Below are positions 44,201-56,200 of a DNA stretch of 64,000 nt, in pieces. The DNA is from Crotophaga sulcirostris. Taxonomy: Eukaryota; Chordata; Aves; Cuculiformes; Crotophagidae. Under the pieces are notes generated by a model. The model was not told the DNA's origin, searched no databases, and saw only the letters and a program-made list of their open reading frames with translations. Position numbers and translations under genes: made by a program. The stretch is taken from assembly GCA_013397455.1 (NCBI GenBank), contig VYZB01000283.1:436357-500356 (forward strand), given 5' to 3'. Numbering within the stretch: position 1 is the first letter of the stretch; each line of letters opens with the position of its first letter.

Positions 44201-47200
44201 AAAGTAATAAAACAGGGGGTAAAACAGGGGGAGGCACAAAGCAGAGCAGAGCATAAACTCCTTCCATACAGGCTTTTAAAAAATGACTGACAGATTTTAC
44301 AGATGGCCACTGACAACGAGAAGTGAGCCTGCATGCTGGGTCCTGTAGCAGGAGTGCTTTGTGTTTAACAGATGGTTGAAACCAAGAGAAAAGGAGAAGA
44401 AGCCTCAAAACGACACTGCCTTTCCATCATGAAACTTCCTGGGTGGTAGTCCTTGGTTTTGTGATACAGTTCCAGAGAAGCTGGGAACTGGTATGTTTTG
44501 CTACACACCCACTATTGTTAATGCTGTGAAGATCCTATAAAACTGCTTAGCAAATTGGTCTTCTCCTCCCACTGTCTTACAGCCAGGAAAGGCATCTTCA
44601 GTGTTCATTTAGAAGGCAGTTCTCTCCACCCTAGCATCTAACTGGCTTGACAGAAGATAATTCCTAGCTCCCTTCATCCTACAGACAGTGGAAGTGGATA
44701 TGCCGGGAGAAATTATGGGTTTGCTCAGACCCCAATTAGATCCCATAGTGTAGGGCAGGACACAGTGACCACAGTGCTTGAGATCTCAGTGCTGTCTAGC
44801 AGCTTGTTTAACAGCCTTTTTCTATTCTCTGACATTAGCTAAAGACACAAAACAAAAAAGAACATTTGAATGACCCTGACATGGACCTCATTAAGGCATA
44901 AGCAGCCCATTAGTACACAGTGAGACATCATAGCCAACCCTGTGCAATTATGAATTTTTAAGTGTCCAGCTCTCTCATCTAAGAGCCACAAATGAACCTC
45001 CACATTCAACATTTCTTATCAAAGTAACTTTAGTGTCTAACCTACCTAACAGCCTCCCAAGTCAGATGTGGCCATCCTGTGCCCATCCCAGAGCCTCAGG
45101 TCAGCACCTGGGTCTGTGCTAACAGTTGCTCCTGGCTGTACACTACGCTTTCTGCAGTCATTTAAGAAAGGCAGAAGAACAAAACTGTGAAAGATAGATG
45201 GGCAGATATAGACACAAGAGCTGACGTTCCTCCAACACAAACCTTTGTGTTTCCAAGGGAGAAGAAACTCAAATTAACATGCACAATAACACTCAAACTG
45301 TAGTGGCCTCCTCTTCATAAGGAGGCGCACACAGCTGCTGTGCAGATAGTTCTGTGTTCTTCTCCTTTTGGAACAGTTTCTCACTAAAGACTTGTTTTTT
45401 TCAAAAAGCAGTAACTTAAGATAACATTTCTTGGGTTGTAGGAGGGCCCTTTCTTGGTTTTCCCACTCCAGTGGAGGAAAATTTCCCCACTCATGAATCT
45501 CAGTGACTCAGAGCAGCTGATGTCCTACTCTTGAGCTCTCTTCTTTGCCGCCGTTCTTTGTGCAGTGTTTATCTCTTCCAAGAGGCTCAGAGAGGGGGTA
45601 GGCAGTGATGAGAGGACTCAGCTTGCTTGTACAGGTTACAGGCTCCTTCATTCAGTCCTGTGTTTGCTTTACAATCCTCACAAGACGAGACAGCCGAGAA
45701 CAAGGACATAAAGAAAACCAACCCCCTTGAGCAGCCATCCTTGGGAAATATGACTCCTTTCTCCAAAACATGGAGAAGTTTCTGAGTTGCTGAGGACCAC
45801 AAGGTAATAAAGGGGTGAACTAGAGTCACAAAAGCAAATTTTTCTTAGTAGCCCCTCTTTACATCACAGGGACCACAGAGTGAGAAATACACAGCTGCTC
45901 TCCTGGAAGGCACTAAGCTTCCTAATCCAAGCTCCTCTTGCCTTGAAGAGCTGATTTATGACTCTAAAGATATCCCTTAACTAAAATCTTTCTCCACCTT
46001 CCTCTCTGTAAGGCCTTCAGGTTACACATCACCAAACCTGCATCAGATACACACCCTGTTCAGTGACTGTGGGTCAAACCAAAGGTGCCTGTGGGCTGGC
46101 TGGGCCCAGCCCTGTTTCCACTGCTGACAAAGGGCAAAACTGGAACTTGTAGGACCAGCAGTGGGGTCCTGCCCTTTGCCCTCCCACCAGTTAGCATTTC
46201 CATGTCCCACCTCGCTCTCCCAAATAAAGGTCACGAGCTGACACGGTGCTTCTCTAAAGACCACTGAATGGGGCATGTCAGCAGGTCTGACTCGGCAGTT
46301 CAGCCCATTCATTTCCCATCACCATGGTGCCCTGGTCTGGTGACCGCCTGCCTGGGCGAGCTGAGCTTGTGCTTTTAGTGAGGGGGCAGCATTATGGACC
46401 CGTGAGCGTGTGCGCACCACACAAGGGTACTTACAGCTTCCTCTTTATCCCAGCGCTGCTAGGGCTTGATTGGAGCTGGCCAAACAGAAACTGAATCAGC
46501 TGTCAGGAGAGATCAAAATCCAGTGTTAATCAGCAGAGTGATTCAGCACTCCCTGCTCTCACAGCCATTCTTATCTCACACGTTCCTCCCTCCCAGCACC
46601 ACCCCAAAGCTGGGAGCAGCCATGAAATATGAGAGCCAAATTGCATGAGACATTGGAGCCTGAAATTGAACTAAGCTTTCCAAGAACTCAAGCAACCTGC
46701 TCAGGTTTCAGGAAACACAGCCAGGTGCCTGCTTTGTGTGAAGGCTGCTAGATGGACATCCTCAGTGCTTTTTCTCTCTACTTGTGTGCATACAGAACTC
46801 CAGATAGCTCCCAACAGACTTGGGAACCCACCTGTGAAGTACACGTGCAAACCTTCCTAGGTCTGGAGTTAGACTTGACCTCTGTAAAAGTCTTTACAGA
46901 TCTTTATAAGGGGGTCTATAAAGTCTGACAAAGACTTTGCAAGAGAAAGAGGCAACCCCCTATAGGAGATGTTGGATGGAGGTCTTAGCTCTTTTGGTTG
47001 AGTGTTTCAGCCCCATGAAATTCAGTGTTGATATAATAGGATGCTAAAAACGATGCAGAATGGCTTTGGAGAGGAATCACTTAGCAGCATATTCCCAGGT
47101 CAGCTTGAGCCTAATGCTCTGCTTTGACCTCCAAACAAAGAGAGCATTATTATTATATATCACAGCTTCCTCTTACTCATTGCTCAATATAACAAAATAG

Positions 47201-50200
47201 AGTTGCATAAATGCCTCTATAATGAGTGCTGTGGCTGGCCCAGCCTCAGAGCCAGAGGAAGGTTTGATAGCCTCGTGCATTTCTATCCAGTCCTATGACC
47301 CTGTGATGCCACGTGAGGGTCAGAACGTGGCTCTCAGGGGGACTGGGAAATGTGACATGCTCAGTCACATCAGCACCAGCTGGGAATCACTGGAGAGGCC
47401 TTTTCTAGTATTCTAGTTTCTAAGGTAGATGGCTCAGCAGTGCTCCTTCGGTCTAAAGGGTTGGACAGTGATTCCTCAGCTATACCAGTAGCACCAGAAA
47501 ATGTAACAGTCACTGAAGGTGCCCACTGGGGTAATGGCTGGCCACTTCTGCTGTCTGCTCCAGTGCTGGCAGGAGCAGGAGGAGGAAAGAGGAAAGATTT
47601 GGGAAGCCAATACAGGGCAATTAGTGACAGCTGGTCAGGGCTTTGATGATCATTTCTAACACCACTGCTGTGACTGACAAGAAAATTACACAGTATCACA
47701 CACAGTATAACCAGGTTGGAAGGGACCTCTGAGATCATCAAGTCCAACCTATAAGCCAACACTAACACCATCTCATCACCTAAACCATGGCACTCAGTGC
47801 CTCATCCAGTCTTCCCTTAAACACATCCAGGGTCGGCGACTCCACCACCTCCCTGGGCAGCGCATTCCAGTGGCCAATAACCCTTTCAGTGAAGAACTTC
47901 TTCCTAACATCAAGTCTAAACCTCCCCTGATGAAGTTTAAGTCCGTGCCCTCTAGTTCTGTCACTGGTCACCTGTGAGAAGAGACCAACACCCGCTTGAC
48001 TACAACCTCCTTTTAGGTAGTTGTAGAGAGCAATAAGGTCACCCCTGAGCCTCCTCTTCTCCAGACTAAACAGCCCCAGCTCCCTCAGTCGCTCCTCGTA
48101 GGGCTTGTGCTCCAGCCCTTTCACCATCTTTGTTGCCCTCCTCTGGACATCCTCCAGTATCCTGACATCTTTCCCAAACTGAGGGGCCCAGAACTGTACG
48201 CAGTATTCAAGGTGAGGCCTGACCAGTGCCGAGTAGAGGGGGACGATAACTTCTCTGGTCCTGCTCGCCACACTATTCCTAATGCAGGCCAGGATGCCAT
48301 TGGCCTTCTTGGCCACCTGGGCACACTGCTGGCTCATGTTGAGCTTCCTGTCAACCAGCACTCCCAGGTAAAAATTAAAATCTTTTGCTGAGGGCATAAA
48401 TTATGCTTTGTTAATGACCTCTTTCCATAGGACATGTAAGATCATCACCCAGTTTGAAAGAGAGGTAATACACCACAATATCAGAGCGTGGAGAAGACTA
48501 TGGGACATACACCATGCACTACAAGCGAGTTGGGAGTCTATGTGACTGCTACCTTGTTGATGACTTTCTGTTGCTGTGAGTGGTTCTGCCGGAGAGAAAC
48601 AACTTCCCGCCAAAGAACTTCATTTTGCCTGAAAGTGAAACAGAAACTTTTTGTGAGTACGGAAAATCTCAACAGCCCACGGTACTGCCATGAGGCACAG
48701 CAGACAGAATTGTGCAAAGTCTGTCTCACTCTGGGGTTTTCGCAGTGCTTGGCACTTGTCAGATGTCCCAGCCAAGCTAATGCAATTACTTTCCTTGTTT
48801 TCTCTCAACTTCAAAAGAACTACAGACCTAAGCATGGAGGAAAGACTAATAAAGAGAAGCCAGTGTTTATAGGGGAGGGTAACAAGGGGACATGTGAGTT
48901 TAGTTCTTGCGGAATATTTGTGCCAAACTCAGAATTTCAGCAAGGCCTGATTTGTGACTTTGAATGAATTCCACCAGAGGAGGTTTAGGCTGGATATTGG
49001 GAAAAATTTCTTTACTGAGAGTGGTGAAGCATTGGAACAAACTGCTCAGGGAAGTGGTGGAGTCGCCATCCCTGGAGTGTTCAGTCACATCCCTGGTGTG
49101 TTCAAAAAATGTGTAGATGTGGCACTTTGGGCGGCGGTTCAGTAGGCACAGTGGTGTTGGGCTGACAGTTCAACTGGATGAGCTTAAAGATCTTTTCCAA
49201 CCTTAATGATTTTTTGGATCATCAAGACTGTGCTTTCTGCAGGAGCCAAGAAAACACAACCTCTCCACAACTGCCTTCAGTGTCCCCCAAGACCAGAGAT
49301 CCTAGGCATTCTGCCTGCTGAAACCTCATACACGTGATGGCACAAAGGCATGTTTTGGAGTGACTGGAGTAGCTAAAGAGATACTTCTGCATCTGAAAGC
49401 CTTGAACTACAAAGGACTGCAATGATTTCATTAGTGGGAGTCAATGATTTCATCCAGCACAGACCTGCATCCAGTGCAATTGCACTGAGCATATTTATTT
49501 TCTGTCTGCAGATGCAGCACACAGGGAGTTACAGGCTTCCTCAAACAGTCAGACCCAGAAAGTGGGATGAGGAGATGTAGAACATATTTACTGTGCTGCC
49601 TCCAAACCTGGATCTCCACCGAGTCTATGCTGCAAAAGGTTTTGCCAGTCAATTTATCTCAAGAGTATATGGATATACCAAAACCAACAAGCCAGCAAAC
49701 CCATAACACAGTGCATAACACAGTGAAACATAAATCCTTTTGCTACATAACCCTTAAATGTTTTAATCTTTCTAGTGTGGATTGATGCTAGAACTGGAAA
49801 GATAAGGTCCAGCACTCAAAAGAGCACAGCAGCTGCCCTAGTACAGCAGCTTGTACAGCAAGAACCTCTGCGGTGAACTTTCTGTAGTGGTACTGACAGA
49901 GTTTTCAGCAAGGCAGCTTTCCTTAGTCTGACAGCTTGTACTGGAGTTATGTCCTAACAGCGCTTCACCAGTGTAAATTTCTTAACATGGTTTCAGCCTG
50001 GGATTTCTGGTCTGTCTTAGTTTATTACAATTGTATGAAATCAAATGCAATTTTGCCTTTTGCCAGGTGGAGGAAGGGAGCAAGCAAATCAAAAAGGGGT
50101 ATAAACTAAAAGCAAGGTCAAATCATCAACAGTGGAATTACTTAAAAATTGAATAAGATACAAGCCTAGAAACTCTTTCATTACCACTGTCCCTGGATTT

Positions 50201-53200
50201 CATGGTGTGACTCCCTGCATGTGCTAAGAAGTGTGGGAATCATTAAAAACTGATGTAGGATACAAATATTTATCCATTGCTTGTAAGGGGCTGGGCTTAA
50301 AAAACATGTCAACATGGCACTTTGGGACGTGGTTTAGCAGGCACAGTGGGGCTGGGCTGATGGTTGGACTGGATGAGCTTAGAGGTCTTTTCCAACCTTA
50401 ATGACTCTATGAAGTTTTAGAGTATCTGCTGTGCTCTCAAGACCCAGGATGCCACTGGCCTCTGGTAACGTATGAATATCAGCTTTCATCCTCTGTACAT
50501 ATTAAAATTCTGGAGGCAAATAAAGACCTCTCCAAGTATATGATTTATAAAACCATACCCATTTACTAAATTTCTAGTGGCCATCATTGGCTCTGAAAAT
50601 CCCACTATCTGAGACAACTGGAGGTCAGGTGGCCACACGTAAGCGGCATTGTTTGCTTGTTTTGCTCTTATACAACAAATTCAACCATTTCAGAAGACAC
50701 AGTCTTCAGAGACACGTGCCCATGAACTAAACACTACAGCATTTCTTGTGTTTTTATATATTTTAGGCCCGTCGTATTTTGGAGGTGGAGGATGACAGAG
50801 ATATTTATTTAATTTTTAATAGCTGGAGAGGACACCACGAAATTTCTGCCAGGGAATCTTCTACATGTGACAAAGAGTTACATCTTTATCATCATTGCCA
50901 TCTGGAGGGAATACAGTTAATCTGCACTGAGCCCCCAGGTTATACACATACTTCCTGCACAGTTCCCCCATGCTTTCCTCATCTGTACAGTATAGATGAA
51001 AGGAATACATCCACCTTTCGCAGAAGACAGAGAGGCTGAGCATTAATTCATTTTGTAGACCATCAGTTCTGCACAGAAATCCTACATATTACTGTCTCAA
51101 CACATGTAGTCCCTGTAATGAGTCCCTGGCTCAGCATGTGCTCCTGGGGAGGCAGGTATGTAAGGCTCCTCCTTTCAAACATTGCCCCAAACCAACAACT
51201 CTCAAGAAGCAAATGCCCGTAAGAAGCAGCCTGAGTAGGATTCAACTCACTGCTTCATGTCCTGCACTTGACACTCCATGTTCTCCTGCTGACTTCTCAG
51301 AATCTGTACCTCGTATAGCAACCTGCTGAGGTCCTCCTGGCGCATCTTGGTCTCCTCACTTTTCACTACTGACACCTAAGAAGGAAAAAATCAAAGGTGG
51401 ATTTTACCAAGGCAAGAATGGCCATGGACAGACAGAGTCATTGCTGTAGCTCAGGTGCAGGATTTCCACCACCTGGGCTCTGATGTGTTGACATACTAGG
51501 ACAGGTGATGTGCACAAGAGTCTGAGCTGTCTTTAGGGTATTATTGAAAGGACCAATGGGATAAAATATAGAAAAGAGCAGGACAAATTCTTTTCTACAG
51601 AAGGTCTGGCGGTAGCAGAACATTCTCTGCCAGAGTAGGGACTTACTTCAAATCAGTTTGGGAGAAAAAACATAAAGGTTTTGAGGACCAAGGAGGAATT
51701 GAACTAGGTTGTTTGATTAAATTTTTGCTCTTTAACTACAGAGAGACCCAATACAGCCTCGTGTTATAGGGATGAGCCTGAGGTAATGTTTCAAACTGAC
51801 ATATTACATTTGGATTTCCAGAAGGCATTTATGGAAGTCCCTTTTCTGAAGTTGCTACACTAACTCAGTAAGAGAACAGCCCTTTTGGGGCATCAGTAAC
51901 AGGTTAAAAGCCAGCAAATAGGGGGCAGGAGTAGGTTATGTCTTCTATAATAACTGAAGATGACTGCTGGGAGACCCTTCAGGAGTTATGCTGTACTTAT
52001 CTAGATAAGTGGGCAACGATTCAAAAGCAGAGCGGTGCGAAGCAAGCCTGGCCACGCAGCACTGCCCGGAGGTCTCATGGTACTGAGCGACAGAGCAAAA
52101 ACCACAGAGACAAAACCCTGATGAAAGCCAAGCCCTGCACACTGAGGATCCCCACCCCAACTGTACATGGATATGGAGAGGACAGAAACCAGACCACAGC
52201 GTGATCTGGGAGTTATGCTGAGCAGTCTATAGCATGAAAGCCCATGGTCTGAAAGCAAACAAGCATTCTGGGAGCTATCAAGAGAGGAATGCAGCTGTGG
52301 AAGAAACCCTCACAATGACCATGGAGTGATGCTCTGGTCAATCTGCCCCAAAAAGGGGATGTGGGAGGGCTAGAAAGGCCCAGGGCAGAAAGCCAGCATG
52401 GCAGGCACAGAAGGGCTTCTGCTCAGGAAAAATGATGCATTTCCCACTTGAGATGTGTGAGAAGTGGGAAACAAGTATTCACTATTACTCTCCTAGCACA
52501 AGGGAAACAAATAAAGAGAAAGCAAGCTTAAAGTAAAACAAGGGAGCTACATCTCCACACAGCCCAATAGTTATGGAGCGTATTGTTGAGGGATGATTTG
52601 AAAAAGCACCACACAGCCTCTCCACACTGGTGGTGTGGAACCTTCTGGAACAGCAGTCTGATGCACCCTAGCCTTCCTGCCCAGGGGCTGACGGGGGTCC
52701 TGTCGAGGACTCTGGTCTGTGTCACCCCACCCAGCATCCCCTCACCTTTCTCTTGATGTGCTCCAGGAGGTGCTCATGGCCCTGCAGGAAGCAGAGGTGC
52801 TGGAACTCAGTGTCATCCCGCTCAGGCTTGACAAGACCCCCCTGCTCGATATTCACCACCTTCCTGAAGCCATCTGCATGGAGAGGGCACAGGTGAAAGG
52901 CTGACAGACCCACAACACAACCTCCTCCTCCCACCCTATCCCTTTTGAAGACACTTCTGTTGACTTTCCCCACTTTTGGAGCTGTTCCAGTACTCAAGAC
53001 AGAGCTGGGCCACCTCCCCATGGCTGGGCACACTTTTGGGCTATATCTACAAGAAATCCAGCCCAAGGGAGAGCCCTGTGCATCCCACTGGCCACCTCTG
53101 CCACTAGCCCACACCATGAAAGCCTCATGGGCAATCTCTTGAGCATGTTGGTCAGCCAAGGGCCGAAATGGTTGCTCTTGCAAAATCTCTGCTTTAATTT

Positions 53201-56200
53201 GCAAGCTGAAAGGATTCAGGGGAAGGTTTTCCAAAGGCACAGAGCAGCATCAGGTGTCATTTTTGAGAAAGGGGTCACATGCAGGTTCAGAAATCTACTT
53301 TGAGTACTTCTCTGAAGTCCTAGAAAGGTTCCTAAACCATATCTAAAGACTGGCCCAAAATGGACAACAGCACTACTGCATAGTTAAATACCAAAGTTAA
53401 GACTTCACTGAGGAACTTTGTGAATTAGTCATTGAAAAACTTCCAAAAACTAACAGAAAATAAGGATATTTAATACAGTCATGGTCTGAAAACTACACCT
53501 AAACCTCATTTAAGGGGTGAAAATGTCCAATCAGCCAGGCAAGGTTTGCAGGGGGAAGTACTGCCTGTTATTAGTTCAGTGCTAGGGTCGGTGAAACGGA
53601 TAAGCTCTGGGCATGCTGCTCTCAAAAGCAGCAGTTTCTGAGAGAGGTGTCACAGCACCAGGCTGCTGGGAAAAGCCCCATGTACAATAAAATGGAAGAG
53701 AAATAATAATGGATTATCAAATTGATTGAAGAAAAGCAGAAGATCTGGCAGCTGGGATTTCTTGAGGCACAGTTTACAGTGTAATCTAACAGAAATTTCC
53801 TTCTGGAATCGAAGGTCAAGACAAGGAAATTTCTCCCCTGGGGTCTGAGGGAAAGGTCTTCTTTGGCAAAATCAATTACGCCACAATAACATGTATATAT
53901 GAGAGCTCAGCTTTTCTATCTGCAATTCTGTTTCATGGCCCCCGTCCCACCCCTGCTTCCCATCATTCCCCCAGGTCTGTAGGACCCACAGGGCTTACGC
54001 TCTGGGGCTTGAACTTACACATGTTGAGCTGCCGGACGAAACTGGCCATGTTGTTGTGTTTGAAATACTTGGGCAGCACCTCTTTGGCAAAGCGCCCTTG
54101 GTCAAACACATGGAAGCTGGTGCCATTCTGCAAAGGAGACAAGGACAAAGGCAAAGTCATAGGAGCATCCCCACCAGAGAAGGGCACAGGAGGAGGCGAT
54201 TCCCTTGAGTCCTACAGCAGGGGAAGTTGTGCTTTCTGAATCATCACCTTCAAGCTGAGAAGAGTGACAAAAGCCTTCAATCACGGATGGACTCCTTTCA
54301 GTTCTGGTGGCCAGTCCTCTGTGACTGCAGTTTTAATCTTTTCCTACTAAGCTTTGCCACTGCTTAGCTAAGAACCTTGGGTGTGAGAGAGAAACTTCAG
54401 ACTTTTGCATCCAAATAGCTGGAAGTCTGCGATTGCCCTCCCCTGCATGGACCTCGCAGAAAGACTCTGGTGTCTGAAGAAGGTCTTGGGAAGGGAGAAC
54501 TGCCTCGATCTGCTTGCATAGGTCCAACTCCAACCTATCTGCTCCAGAGCACAGCAGTCCTGGAGGGAGGCTGCTTGGAGATGTGCCACAGGAAACACAG
54601 AGGAGAAAAGACAAGAAAGCAAATCATCCCTGGAGACATCACACTGACTGAGAAGCTCTACACACCTTCACACCTTCTCCTGATTATTTTTGAACGTACA
54701 CAGGCACAAGGGTAACCTGCAAAAAGTTAACAGTCCAACTTTACAGTCCAAGCTAGCAACATGCATGTTAACCAGATAAAATACCCATTTCTGAGGTTGC
54801 ATTGCCAGGATTCCTGACTGCAAAACAATGCAAACTGCCTGGGATCCCTGGCAGAGACAGATGCACTGCAGGTCATGTGCTTTCCCTGTCTGGCCTTCTA
54901 CCTGCTGACAGTTAAGCTGGTACAGAGAGCACCTGTGAGACACAAGGCATGGAAGCGGCCTTGAAACATTTTGGAAACAGCAATTCAGACGAGCTTTTTA
55001 AGGGACCGAAGAACCAGCAATTAATCTTCATCTGTAACCAACACTCAGAAACAACATTTTCTAAACCTCCAGCCCCAACAGATCAGTGTCTCCAGGATAT
55101 GATGACAAGGGGATCACCTTAAATCCTATCTCTGCTCTGGATTGGGGGGCAGCATTGGGAATTTGGAGGAATGAGGAATCATGATCTCAGATACGGAGTT
55201 TGGGGCACATGTGGCATTTTTGTAAACTTGCAGACAATGCTTTCTTCCGGGGGTTCATGGTGGCTTTGCTTGTGGAGAGAGAAAGAGCCGGGGAATCACC
55301 CAACTGTGCAGCCTAAGCTCATCACAGCTTTATAGAGGGAGAGGCAAGATGCAGAGACCTACGCCAGGGCAAGGACATTGGCAGATATTTGGCACTTACC
55401 AACTTGGATGCAGCTGAGTCTCAAGTATTTCGAATTTCAAGACAGCAGGGTCTGCACGGTGCTGGCAGGGAGGGCTCTGAGACCAGCAGAGCCACAGTCA
55501 CCCTCCTGCTCCACTCAGCGTTATTACCATCAGTCGAGTGGTGTGTCAGCTCGGGGGGTTATTTCACAGCAGAGTGGTGTTTGACAGAGGAGGATGGTGT
55601 TTGATGAGAGCGAGCACTCTAGCTCCACATGCAGTAAAGCACACCCGAGGTGTGTGGGTCGCATCACACACCCAGCGCAAGGTCTGTAGCTGCATGGGGG
55701 CCCTCAGAATTGCACGGAGGTTTCTAAAACGGCGAGTGTAATCAGGACCATGAGAAAGTTCAGCAGCTAAAGAAGGGCCAGGGTTTGCCTCTAGCTCCCC
55801 CAAAAGTGACCAGAAGACAGACAGCTGTCAAGCTCTGCTGCCCTGCTTATTGCCACATTTCCATCACCAAATTCCCTCTGTGCCCTGGCTCATTTGACAG
55901 ATTGACCAATTAACCCTGCACGCCCGTAACATGACTCTGGGTCAGCTGTACTCATTGCTCCTTGTTCACTGCTGCAAACACTGAACATGACTGCTTGCCT
56001 TGATAGTGCCCTTTGACCATGAGTAGGGGCCTTCCTATCATTCTTAACCCCATGCAGCAAAAGCAAAGACTGGACAAGCACTTAAGAGATTCACTGATAA
56101 CCTGTATGCTGGAATTATCCTCACAGACTGAGCTTGCAGACATGACAGCAGGGACCAGGGTTTCTCAACACTGCAAGGCTGTTCTGGGGACAGAGCTGGC

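Noticed and set aside
48107..48391. Plus-strand frame of 94 codons
   Set aside because: It is the antisense of the CR1 reverse-transcriptase frame.
52722..53240. 172-codon minus-strand frame
   Set aside because: Only 52746-52873 is the HSF4 exon; the rest is intron read through before the acceptor.
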